Below, piece after piece: positions 24,427 to 36,131 of a DNA stretch of 64,000 nucleotides (within the stretch, counting starts at the first letter, position 1; every line of letters starts with the position of its first letter). The DNA comes from Piscicola geometra (Eukaryota; Annelida; Clitellata; Hirudinida; Piscicolidae): positions 6,097,876 through 6,161,875 of the forward strand of contig OX030956.1 of NCBI GenBank assembly GCA_943735955.1, written 5' to 3'. The translations under genes and the position numbers were made by a program. The notes under the pieces are model-generated. The model made no database searches. It saw only the letters and a program-made list of their open reading frames with translations, and had not been told where the DNA came from.

Positions 24427-24914
24427 TTCTTTGTCACTTTCATAGTGATGGAATACAAAGCCCTTCTTTCTTAGTTACTTACTGTTATATAACGCTGCCT
24501 TTCGCTTTCGTTGTGAATGCCTTAAATTAGTTTTTTTGGCACTTGTTAGAACTGGCGCACGCAGAAAAAATTGGGTTTTTAAAAAAAAAGATAAACTACA
24601 TTTTAATAGGCAAAAAAACATTTATACAGATTTTTCCAAAAAAATATTGTAACTCATAAATGAATGATAAAGTTTAATTATTGTATTAAAAGTATTTATA
24701 ATTAAAAAAAAATAAATTCACGAAGCTTAGATTTTTAGAGACTTTTATCACATTTAAATCATTTTTATTAATTAAACAATAAAATCAAAGAATCTTTATA
24801 AATAATTAGTTTTATATTTTGCATTTTTATTAATGAATATTTGTCACTACGCAGTAAGTCCTCCAGGGCTGTCGTCAAATGCCAAATGTAATTTACAAGA
24901 CTCCATCTCTTACG
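24427..24914. other. Intergenic, 3' side of CUL3
   Basis: AT-rich with no open frame. It presumably holds the CUL3 3'-UTR and polyadenylation site (minus strand), which cannot be placed with certainty. Confidence 0.45.
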
Positions 24915-25311
24915 TCATGCCACGTAGCTGTACACTTTTCTGTGGGGCAAATCAAGTTAAATAAAATAAAACAATCATTCCAATCAATTTTTATAATCAT
25001 CTCATAACTATCATATTTATATAAGCCGCAACTATAATAGAATAATTCCAAGCCCCAATCCTAAAGACACAGCCTCGGTTATAACAGTGTAACAACCAGG
25101 CCTCCCCATCATGGCAACAACCAGTGCCTCACCCACCTGTCCTCGGGCGATCTCGACAGGTAGTCCCTCTCGATGAGTCCCTCTATGCGCTTCTTTATGA
25201 CCACGGGACTGGGAATGAACCGCACCTTTAATTGCTCCATCACCTACGTGTATGTGTGTGTGTGTTACTGTGTGTTGCTGTGAGTGTGTGCACGCGTGTG
25301 ATTATGTTTAC

Positions 25312-25342
<31 letters not shown>

Positions 25343-28300
25343 AACACATTTTAAAATACGATACCAATAAACCAAAAATCCTCCAAACACCGTCTAAAAC
25401 CCCTTCGAAACCCCCCTCCCCTCCAACTACCCCACACACACCTCCGCCACGAGAATATTGTGTTGCAGCTTCTTGCGCGCCTTCATGATCCTCACTATGG
25501 CTGCCTCGATCGTGAAGAGGGGCAGTCAAGGAAGACAATGGAAGATTTTTGTCATGAAAACCAGCCAGGAATGCCGCTCGGATTATCATATGCATATAAC
25601 CTAACTATGAATTTATTTGTCTGATGTGAATTTTGAAGCATAGTAAAGAAATATTCTATTACAGGTAATATTATGGTCTAATAGCCTATATAACCTTTTA
25701 TTATGCTTTGAAATTCACTATATATATATGAGATGGGAGGGTGGCGGCGTGAAAGGATATTCATGTTTGCGGTCCTCGTCCACCTTGCTCCTCGTCTCGA
25801 CCCTCTCCGGCTCCGTGTCGCCCTTGTTCGCCACTGTGGGACAACAGCGTCGTCGTCGTCGTTGTTTTCGTCGTCGTTGTTTTCGTCGTCGTCGTTGTTT
25901 TCGTCGTCGTTGTTTTCGTCGTCGTTGTTTTCGTCGTTGTTTTCGTTGTTTTCGTCGTTGTTTTCGTGTAGGAATCATTGGGGGATGAAGTTGATGGGGC
26001 ATGCATCATTGCAGTTCAAATTGTAAATGTTAAACGATATTAAATATAAAAAGTGTCAAGACTGCCCCCACGGCAAACCTGAGAGGATCTTGACCCTGAA
26101 GAGCTTGGAGGTGAAGTGGTCGTTGACGCAGAAGGAGTGGTTCGCCTCGATGTCCTTCGTCTTGGGCTCCTTCGAGAGCACCCGTTGCGTGATCTTGCCC
26201 AGCGCCAGGGACTGCATGGCGCGCATCAGGTCCTTCTCGGGGATGTCGCTCTCCTTGCGAATCTCCTCGTACGTCCACGCCTCCTGCACGTTGAAGAGCA
26301 TCAGGATCACCTGGAGAAGGAAGGAGGGAGGGAGGGGGAGGTGGGAGTAGAAGAAAGAGAACTTGGTAATATGAATAGAGTAAAAAACGTTACGCCATTC
26401 ACATTACTGTATAATGAAGGTTGCGTTTTGGCACTTTAACAAAGCTAAACTCCATATGCAATAAAACTTTCGACTGAAGCGATGGGAAGGAAGGAAGAAG
26501 AATGGAGGAGAAGAAGGAAGGAAGAGGAATGGAGGAGAAGAAGGAAGGAAGAGGAATGGAGGAGAAGAAGGAAGGAAGAGGAATGGAGGAGAAGAAGGAA
26601 GGAAGAGGAATGGAGGAGAAGAAGGAAGGAAGAGGAATGGTGGAGAAGAAGGAAGGAAGAAGAATGGAGGAGAAGAAGGAAGGAAGAGGAATGGAGGAGA
26701 AGAAGGAAGGAAGAAGAATGGAGGAGAAGAAGGAAGGAAGAGGAATGGAGGAGAAGAAGGAAGGAAGAGGAATGGAGGAGAAGAAGGAAGGAAGAGGAAT
26801 GGAGGAGAAGAAGGAAGGAAGAAGAATGGAGGAGAAGAAGGAAGGAAGAAGAATGGAGGAGAAGAAGGAAGGAAGAGGAATGGAGGAGAAGAAGGAAGGA
26901 AGAAGAATGGAGGAGAAGAAGGAAGGAAGAGGAATGGAGGAGAAGAAGGAAGGAAGAAAAATGGAGGAGAAGAAGGAAGGAAGAAGAATGGAGGAGAAGA
27001 AGGAAGGAAGAGGAATGGAGGAGAAGAAGGAAGGAAGAGGAATGGAGGAGAAGAAGGAAGGAAGAGGAATGGAGGAGAAGAAGGAAGGAAGAGGAATGGA
27101 GGAGAAGAAGGAAGGAAGAAGAATGGAGGAGAAGAAGGAAGGAAGAAGAATGGAGGAGAAGAAGGAAGGAAGAGGAATGGAGGAGAAGAAGGAAGGAAGA
27201 AGAATGGAGGAGAAGAAGGAAGGAAGAGGAATGGAGGAGAAGAAGGAAGGAAGAGGAATGGAGGAGAAGAAGGAAGGAAGAGGAATGGAGGAGAAGAAGG
27301 AAGGAAGAGGAATGGAGAAGAAGGAAGGAAGAAGAATGGAGGAGAAGAAGGAAGGAAGAAGAATGGAGGAGAAGAAGGAAGGAAGAGGAATGGAGGAGAA
27401 GAAGGAAGGAAGAAGAATGGAGGAGAAGAAGGAAGGAAGAGGAATGGAGGAGAAGAAGGAAGGAAGAAGAATGGAGGAGAAGAAGGAAGGAAGAAGAATG
27501 GAGGAGAAGAAGGAAGGAAGAGGAATGGAGGAGAAGAAGGAAGGAAGAGGAATGGAGGAGAAGAAGGAAGGAAGAGGAATGGAGGAGAAGAAGGAAGGAA
27601 GAGGAATGGAGGAGAAGAAGGAAGGAAGAAGAATGGAGGAGAAGAAGGAAGGAAGAAGAATGGAGGAGAAGAAGGAAGGAAGAGGAATGGAGGAGAAGAA
27701 GGAAGGAAGAAGAATGGAGGAGAAGAAGGAAGGAAGAGGAATGGAGGAGAAGAAGGAAGGAAGAAGAATGGAGGAGAAGAAGGAAGGAAGAAGAATGGAG
27801 GAGAAGAAGGAAGGAAGAGGAATGGAGGAGAAGAAGGAAGGAAGAGGAATGGAGGAGAAGAAGGAAGGAAGAGGAATAGAGGAGAAGAAGGAAGGAAGAG
27901 GAATGGAGGAGAAGAAGGAAGGAAGAGGAATGGAGGAGAAGAAGGAAGGAAGAAGAATGGAGGAGAAGAAGGAAGGAAGAGGAATGGAGGAGAAGAAGGA
28001 AGGAAGAAGAATGGAGGAGAAGAAGGAAGGAAGAGGAATGGAGGAGAAGAAGGAAGGAAGAAGAATGGAGGAGAAGAAGGAAGGAAGAGGAATGGAGGAG
28101 AAGAAGGAAGGAAGAGGAATGGAGGAGAAGAAGGAAGGAAGAGGAATAGAGGAGAGGAAGGAAGGAAGAGGAATGGAGGAGAAGAAGGAAGGAAGAAGAA
28201 TGGAGGAGAAGAAGGAAGGAAGAGGAATGGAGGAGAAGAAGGAAGGACTCACCATCTGGTAGGTGGACACCTGCAGAATGTGCTTCCTGGTGCCTGACTT

Positions 28301-31300
28301 CTCCTGGGCAGTACTCGAAGTGCCCAGTTCATCCTCCGCCCCTCCCACCGACCCGTGCGAGGAAGAGTGGTGGCTGGTGGGCGCCAGAGAGACCTTCTTG
28401 CCACCGTAGAAGACGGCGTTCAAATCGGCTGAGCCGTGCTGTGGCTGCAAGCTCAAACGCCGGCCGCTGTGTTTGCCCAGGTAGAATCTGACGGGGAATG
28501 GGCAGTGTGAAGGTTGCGCTGTGAAGGGAATGCGTACTTAAAAGTTGAATTGTGACTAAATGCAATGAGACAAAATTCACAAACAAAAAATAGCGTTCGC
28601 ATAACGGAAAACACGGGAAAAAGACGCGAAAGATTTCAAAGCATTGAAACACCGACGACAATTATTGTGTTATACAACGACGAATGCTATTTACGACGGC
28701 CAAACAATTAAATGCTACTGGTGAAAAAGTATTAAATATACATTCAAATAAGCGATACCTGGTGAAAGTGTCGAACGCCTGTCTGGGAGCGGCTGGAATG
28801 TTGCCGGTGGTGGTGGAGGACTGGAAAGGCCAGAAGCCCGTGGTCAACACCCTCACGAACATGTCCACCCCGTAGAGGGAGGTCTGTCACAGGGTGGTTG
28901 GTGGTTGAGAAGGATGGGTTGCTGGTGGAGGATGGATTGGTTGGTGGTGGAGGGTGAGTTGGTTGGTGGTGGAAGGTGGCTTGGTCGGTGGTGGAGGGTG
29001 GCTTGGTCGGTGGTGGAGGGTGGGTTGGCTGGTGGTGGAGAGTTTAAGGATGGAACAACTCTAAATAGCTTTTATAGATTAGTGAAAGAAGCAAGAATAA
29101 TCAAAATCTAAGGATAAGAATTAATGATGATGATGATGATGATGGTGAGAATGATAATTATTATGATAATGATGATGATGACGAGAACGGCAACTATGAT
29201 GTTGATCATAACAACGATGACGATGAAAAGAGATGGCAGGAAATAATGATGATGATGGTAGGATGATGATGATGATGATGGTAGGATGATGATGATGATG
29301 ATGGGAGGCAGTGAGGTAACCCTGGAGTTGTTGATGTGCTGCTTGAACTCCTCCATGATGGTGTTGGAGACCGTCATGTCCTTGAACATGCCCTCCAGCT
29401 TCGACGTGAACTGACAACCGCACTCGGTCTGTCCAGATGGCCGTGATGATGGTGGTGGTGAGGGAATGCATTGAGGAAATGGACGACTAGAAGTGAATGA
29501 ATTTGTGGCGATGAAATTTAACAAACCGATGCTTAAAACATCCTATTAAAGTATAATCACTTAAAAAGACGAAGACATTATTGAAATATAATTTCCTTGA
29601 AAGAGAAATAAATTATAAAAACATAATTCCTTAAAAATTCTAAATCAATCCAAAGAGCAAGAGCAAAGAGCAGCAGCACCTTGAGCTTGGAGATCATGTT
29701 CTTTTCGGCGTCGTCAGAGGCGCTCTTGTTGAGCAGGAGCCGCTTCGCGAGGTGCTGCTTGTAGTAGCGTTCAAAGACGTCCTTCTCCTGCAGAAAGCGG
29801 AAGAGGATCATGCTCTTGTCCAAGACCGCCTCCATCTCCTGCTCGCTCATCTGGATGAAAGCAAGGGAGGGAGGAGGGGGGAGGGAGGGGGGGGGGGGGG
29901 GGTAGCCATGGTGATGTAGGTGTGTGCGTGTGTGGCGGTGTGATTGTGTCTTTGAGGTGTGGTAGCTTGATGGAAGTCATGTGTAGCTTTACATTTTATC
30001 CAAAACATCTAAGATTTTGACAACATTATTTTCCCTATCAAAGAAAAATATATTATTAAACAATGAATTGAAAATATTGTTTCAACACCCCTACAGTTCA
30101 TACACACATAAGCCTATTCCATCGATGTTTGTATTTACGAAAACAATAAAAATGAAAAATAAATAAACAAAAATACTAATCGGAAAAACACTCACCCCCT
30201 TGACGCCCTTCTTTAGTCGGTCATCGATGAAGAGCGACAGGTACTCGGGCGACTTGAGGTTGAGGTTGATGAAGTACTCGAAGTCGGAGGAGATCATCTG
30301 CTTGAAGAGGCGGTCGTTGCCGAAGGACTCGTGCAGGAAGTGGTCGAAGCGGTCCTTCAGGTCGAGGAGGCTCTGTTCGTGTGCACGTGATGTGTTGAGA
30401 AAGACACGCAAAGGATGCATTTGAGGTGGGTTAACAATTCCAAGTCCTTTCATAAATCCTGGGAACGTATCAAAAATCACTTTTCTACACTTAAAAAAAG
30501 CTGCAAAACCAAATATAAAAAAACCAAAAGTCAAGAAAAGTGATTATCACCAGCACCTGTATGTAGATGATGGCGTTGACTCCAGTGTTCGCCTCGGTGA
30601 CCAGGGACTTGCCCTGTTGTCGCAGGAAGGCGCTGATGCAGTCGGACATGGTCTTGAGGCCGTCCTTGACGACCGAGAAGAGTCTGTACATGCACTCCAG
30701 GTCTGCGTTGTTGTTGGTGGTGTTGTTGTTGGTTGTTGTTGTTGTTGTTGTTGTTGTTGGTGTATGTTGGTGTATGTTGGTGTTGTTTTTTGTGTTGTTG
30801 TGCTACATCACCGCAACCTCGCCAACACCAACTCGGCAAACATCCACCAAACACACACAACTCCAACAGAACACACCTTCTGTCTTGTTGTTCTTCAGCA
30901 TGTGAACTACTCCAGAATTTGGCATCTGTGTTCAAAAAGTGAATTTTATCTTTCATACAAATTCAAATGACGGCATTATCCTTATGCTATTTATAAATAT
31001 AAAGAACATTATATATAAATTATTTAAATGATCTAATTGCAATTAATAATTATAATTGTTAATTAGTCAAGATAATCATGTAAATGAGCTCTTTAATCAC
31101 CTCAACGATGGTCTTCATGTGCTTCCTGATCAGCTCTTCCTGCACCACCTGCAATGCACTCAATCCCTCAACGCTCCCACAAGCATCTCACCAAGTCATG
31201 CGCCATTACGCATATGCAAAATAAGAATTCGTTCCCTTGAAACTACACTACCTGTTCATCAAGACAACCATGCACCACCACTAGCATCACCTTAAAACCT

Positions 31301-34184
31301 CAAGGACATAAAGGCCCCACAAACACTCCACTGCTACGATAAATACTCCACATCCACAATCACCACCCCCCCCCCCCCCCATCACTACTCCATCTCCCCT
31401 CCCAACCACCCCCTACAACCATCTCAAAAACCACTCCACTACAACCATGCCAGCCCCCCTCCAATTAACCCAAACTCCACAACATACCCTCTCCACCCCC
31501 CTCCAACTAACCCAAACTCCACAACAAACCCTCTCCACCCCCCTCCAATTAACCCAAACTCCACAACAAACCCTCTCCACCCCCCTCCAACTAACACAAA
31601 CTCCACAACAAAGCCCTCTCCACCCCCCTCCAACTAACCCAAACTCCACAACAAACCCTCTCCACCCCCCTCCAACTAACCCAAACTCCACAACAAACCC
31701 TCTCCACCCCCCTCCAACTAACCCAAACTCCACAACAAACCCTCTCCACCCCCCTCCAACTAACCCAAACTCCACAACAAAGCCTCTCCACCCCCCTCCG
31801 AAAACGCACCCTCACGATGGGCTCCTTGGTGGACTTGTCGAGGTAGTGCAGGGCCCTCTCCTCCTCCTCGTGGATGCGTACCTCCACCTTCTTTATGTAC
31901 ACCGAGGCGCTGTTCTCCGCTAGGAAGTTCTCGCTCTCCAACTGTGCGTGTGTGTGTGTGGGTGGGTCATGTGTTTGGGGGAGGGGGGGGGGGGGTTGTG
32001 TACTCAGTGTAATTTGTGTGTGTATGTGGGTCATGTGTGTGGGTCATGTGGGTGTGGGGAGGGGGGAAGGGGTTGTGTACTCAGTGTAACTTGTGTGTGT
32101 ACTTTGTGTGTGTGTAATTTGTGTTGGTACTTTTTGTGTGCGTGTGTCATGTGTCCCTATTCTCCTTTCCACCACGGTCACCTCCTCCACCATGACCACC
32201 ACGGTCACCTCCTCCACCATGACCACCACGGTCACCTCCACCACCATGACCACCACGGTCACCTCCACCACCATGACCACCACGGTCACCTCCACCACCA
32301 CGATCACCTCCACGGTCACCTCCACCACCACGATCACCTCCACGGTCACCTCCACCACGACCACCACCACGGTCACCTCCACCACCACGATCACCTCCAC
32401 GGTCACCTCCACCACGACCACCACCACGGTCACCTCCACCACGACAACCACCACGGTCACCTCCACCACCACGATCACCTCCACGGTCACCTCCACCACG
32501 ACCACCACCACGGTCACCTCCACCACCACGATCACCTCCACCACGACAACCACCACGGTCACCTCCACCACGACAACCACCACGGTCACCTCCACCACGA
32601 TCACCTCCACGGTCACATCCACCACGACCACCACCACGGTCACCTCCACCACGACAACCACCACGGTCACCTCCACCACCACGATCACCTCCACGGTCAC
32701 CTCCACCACGACCACCACCACGGTCACCTCCACCACGACAACCCCCACGGTCACCTCCACCACAACAACCACCACGGTCACCTCCACCCCGACCACCACC
32801 ACGGTCACCTCCACCACCACGACCACCACGGTCACCTCCACCACGACAACCACCACGGTCACCTCCACCACCACGATCACCTCCACGGTCACCTCCACCA
32901 CGACCACCGCCACGGTCACCTCCACCACGACCACCACCACGGTCACCTCCACCACGACCACCACCACGGTCACCTCCACCACGACCACCACCACGGTCAC
33001 CTCCACCACCACGATCACCTCCACGGTCACCTCCATCACGACCACCACCACGGTCACCTCCACCACGACAACCACCACGGTCACCTCCACCACGACAACC
33101 ACCACGGTCACCTCCACCACGACCACCACCACGGTCACCTCCACCACCACGATCACCTCCACGGTCACCTCCACCACCACGATCACCTCCACGGTCACCT
33201 CCACCACGACCACCACCACGGTCACCTCCACCACCACGATCACCTCCACGGTCACCTCCACCACGACCACCACCACGGTCACCTCCACCACCACGACCAC
33301 CACCACGGTCACGCACACTATAGAACTCGGCGGACTGGATGAGGAAGGGCTTCTCGAAGTCCTCCTCGTAGACACTCCTCGAGTCGATGCCCAGCACCAT
33401 CAGCATCTGACACGCATTCCTCACTGCACCTCTTTGGTGGTGAGATGTGGTGGTGATTGATGATGGTGAATGATGGTGGTGATGTTGGTGGTGGTGAGAT
33501 GTGGTGGTGGTGGTGGTGAATGATGATGTTGGTGGGAGTGAGATGTGGTGGTGGTGGTGTGGTGGTGGTGAATGATGGTGGTGGTGATGTTGGTGGTGTG
33601 ATGGTGTCTCAATGGAATGGAGTAACGGTAAAACGTCATAATAATTGTGAAGCAGTAATTTCAAATTTATCATATAGAAAAATCTACTAAAAAACTAATA
33701 AATCTACCCCCCACACACACATACACACACACATACATACACACATACACACACACTCACGCACACACACACAAACACACACCTGTCGACCACTTCACCA
33801 CCCCTCTCCTTCGCGACCATGGCAAGGAGGGTCTCGCGGAGGTTGAGGTGGATGGGCGTGTGGCGGGTGATTTGGTCTCGGAAGATCATGAGTCCCAGGT
33901 TGTAGACGTTGTCGACGTTGTTCTGCTGCACGTACACTCGGTCCTGTGCTCGTGGTGGTGGTGGTTGTAGTAGTGGTAGTGGTGGTGTTGGATTAGGTGG
34001 TGGTGGTTGTAGTGGTAGTGGTGGTGGTGTTGGATTAGGTGGTGGTAGTTGAGATGAAATATCTGTGGTTGGGTGCTTGCCTGAAAATTTCAATATTGAT
34101 CAAATTAGCTGATCTATTTCAAAAGTGCAACTACTACTACTACTTCTACTACTACTACTACAACTACTACTACTACTACTACAC

Positions 34185-34276
<92 letters not shown>

Positions 34277-35145
34277 GCTACTACTACACCTACTACTACT
34301 ACTACAACTACTACTACTTCTACTTCGATTATACTACTCTTATTACCCACCATGTACATGAGGATGTCACGGATCATAACCATGGACGTCTGGTGGTCGC
34401 TCCACGCAGTGTTGAGAACTTGTAGGAAGTTGTTGCGGAGGGAGTCGAGCACATCTTGCCTCACCTGAGATGCAAGAGGATTAAATTAAAGTTTAACTTT
34501 TTATAAAACTTTGAAAGTGAACTGAGTCAAAGACCAATGCCTTTTAATAAGATAGAACATTTCATATACATTTTATAAGTGTAAAGATTAAGGCTTTTAA
34601 AAGCAGCACTAAGGAGAATTCCACATCCATTACAGGATGATAATACAAATTGGTTGCACACACCTTGTTAACTAGGTGGTCGGTCACCACCTCTCTCATG
34701 CCTGTGTACAGCTTCTCTCCATGCTTGTGCAACACCATGGTGTATGCATTGCGGTACAACTCCTCGAAGCTCAAGCCGCTGTTGTTCTTCTTTTGTATCT
34801 CTTGTATGGCATTCTTCAGCAAACTCCATATGTTGTTGACGTAGCGTTCGTCCATTGTGATCTTGATGGAGTGGTTTATAGTGGTGAAGAGTTTCAAAAA
34901 CAATTATATTTTAATTGGGCCTTTCTTTTGTATTGTGCAAATTATTGTTATGTTGAAAAAAAATAAGTTGCACCAATGAAAAAAATGTATAAAGCACTGA
35001 AAATTATTTTTAAAGGTCATTTAGCAAACAAATTTGAATAAGACAGTGCTCAGATGAATATATTAGGTGAGTAGCTTTGGAAACTTACTGGAAATGCCCT
35101 TATTCTCATTTTTGGATCTTTTTTGACCTGTTTAGTAGAATTCAT
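24915..35145 (-). CDS. CUL3: Cullin-3, complete
   Basis: Nineteen exons join in phase to 780 aa (human CUL3 is 768): 35089-35145, 34664-34861, 34351-34464, 33783-33943, 33317-33431, 31810-31941, 31101-31148, 30877-30925, 30557-30702, 30196-30372, 29680-29850, 29321-29428, 28759-28883, 28253-28487, 26079-26310, 25761-25833, 25442-25511, 25137-25243 and 24915-24939. Near-identical to animal CUL3 throughout: [109 protein letters not shown]. The neddylation segment [14 protein letters not shown] is in exon 17. It ends RKVYSYVA. Role: scaffold of BTB-protein ubiquitin ligases, binding RBX1 at the C-terminus. An insert in exon 14 (Ser/His-rich, [13 protein letters not shown]) makes it slightly longer. 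Several introns are packed with tandem repeats, and intron 16 is AT-AC. Confidence 0.97.
25512..25760 (-). other. AT-AC (U12-type) intron in CUL3
   Basis: Between exons 16 and 17 no GT-AG pair keeps the protein intact. The minus strand reads GA/ATATCCTTTC at the 5' end and TTCCTTGACTGCCCCTCTTCAC/G at the 3' end. ATATCCTT is the U12 donor consensus. TTCCTTGAC (25525-25533) matches the U12 branch site, with its A 14 bases before the terminal AC. Splicing here restores [14 protein letters not shown] exactly. Confidence 0.9.
26482..28246. repeat. 27-bp minisatellite, ~65 units, in CUL3 intron 14
   Basis: The unit on + is AATGGAGGAGAAGAAGGAAG plus GAAGARG. It starts 7 bases past the exon-14 donor. 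Units differ mainly at one G/A position, giving RG or RR in the plus reading, and one unit is 24 bp. An 11-unit pattern of the variants repeats back to back around units 27-37 and 38-48, a higher-order repeat. Both strands stay open for hundreds of codons; these are not genes. Confidence 0.95.
28897..29045. repeat. GGTTGGTGGTGGAGGGT-type short tandem repeat
   Basis: Seven or so irregular 16-27-bp units next to the acceptor side of CUL3 exon 13, G-rich on the plus strand. Confidence 0.8.
29121..29312. repeat. (GAT)n-rich repeat at CUL3 exon-12 donor
   Basis: Interrupted GAT/ATG trinucleotides fill the intron from about ten bases past the exon-12 donor. The exon frame stays open through it (poly-Ile/Ser/His). 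Confidence 0.85.
30703..30785. repeat. (GTT)n repeat at CUL3 exon-9 acceptor
   Basis: Short TTG/GTT array, then a TGTATGTTGG duplication, forming most of the 3' half of intron 8. Confidence 0.75.
31440..31800. repeat. 42-bp minisatellite in CUL3 intron 6
   Basis: About eight units of a C/A-rich 42-mer (CTCCACCCCCCTCCAACTAA, then CCCAAACTCCACAACAAACC and CT). It begins within about ten bases of the exon-6 donor; 42 is a multiple of three, and the exon frame stays open for 72 codons. A C15-type run lies at 31367-31380. Confidence 0.9.
32160..33312. repeat. 27-bp (and sub-unit) minisatellite in CUL3 intron 5
   Basis: Units built from GGTCACCTCCACCACGACCA plus CCACCAC and variants with ACGATCACCTCCAC. 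They abut the exon-5 donor directly. On the transcribed sense strand they are G-rich and read in frame as a [13 protein letters not shown] repeat for about 390 codons. Confidence 0.95.
33713..33782. repeat. (CA)n microsatellite touching CUL3 exon-4 donor
   Basis: Imperfect (AC)n up to the exon boundary. The donor GTGTGTG is itself the first repeat unit on the minus strand. Confidence 0.85.
34128..34325. repeat. (TAC)n microsatellite in CUL3 intron 3
   Basis: Nearly 200 bases of CTA/TAC triplets with few interruptions, starting about 25 bases past the exon-3 donor. On the sense strand it reads as poly-Val in frame with the exon. Confidence 0.95.
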
Positions 35146-36131
35146 TTGTGAATCGTTTTACAACTAAGCATGAAAGTTGTTCTTAAGTAATCGAATATAT
35201 TTTATAATCGATTACAAAACAAAAGGATTCAAACGTTATATTTGAATTTAAAATGTTGGTTGCTAAACTTAAAATAAGATATACTATAATATATATTTAT
35301 TTATTCTGTAAAACTTTGTAATTTTTCTTTATTTTAAACGTATTTTTAGTAAAATTATTTATTTTGAAAAAAACATGGGCAGCTGAGTAGCAATTCTTTA
35401 TATATAACGCTTCATTTAATAAAAAATCTTTAATTCATAATACTTTATTAAATTACCTAAATAATCCATTCAATCTCAAAAACTTTAAAAGACACTAAAG
35501 TATATTTATTAAATATTTATAGTGATGAAATCTTTGAAAGACGTTGCGAAACAGCACGAACATTATTTTTTAAAATATATTTACTAATGTGAAAATTTAT
35601 ATTTATATTATTTTATAAACTCTAACTATAGTTATAGTAAAACTTTTTCCACCTCTATATAGTTAGGAAGTTTGATAAGGTTTCCAAATAACTTCAACAA
35701 ATATAAATACTACAAAAAATTGTTATTTAAATATTACACCCAGTATTGTTGCATCAATTTGCATAAAAAACCAATATATTGTCTACATTAGGAGTATCAC
35801 AAGTTCATTCATTTGATCATGGTACATTTATATTGTAAATGTACGATTTTATAACTTTGATAACAAACTGAGAGCGCATTGAATAGCCTGGATGCTACTT
35901 ATAAAGATATTTGTGAGCTGAGGGATGTGATTTCGAAACAAAAGATTTCTTGGTACTTGAAGCGATGCTGTCACGTTATCGATTTGTATCCTCGTGGCCC
36001 GGATATCTTCTGTTTGTAAGAGTAACTCTAAAAAGAAACTAATATTAAATATAGTTTTCAATAATTAAATATTTTTATATGCGTTTTATATATGTCACAA
36101 ATATTTAAGTGAACAAATATTTATTTTGCAG
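35146..36131. other. Divergent region between CUL3 and NOX; orphan exon-like stretch
   Basis: It should contain the CUL3 promoter and the unseen first exon of NOX. On the minus strand, 35870-36030 has a good acceptor (TTCTTTTTAG) and about 55 open codons (RATRIQIDNVTASLQVPRNL) followed by TAA. Its composition is more coding-like than its surroundings, but no partner exons or family are recognised. Confidence 0.35.

Noticed and set aside
26399..28456. 685-codon minus frame and 465/586-codon plus frames over the 27-bp array
   Set aside because: The minus frame is CUL3 exon 14 reading into its intron; the plus frames are antisense repeat. Kept only as a finding about intron retention.
31948..33673. 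Several 440-510-codon frames (His-rich, Thr-rich, Val-rich, Gly/Arg-rich)
   Set aside because: All frames of one stop-free minisatellite in CUL3 intron 5.
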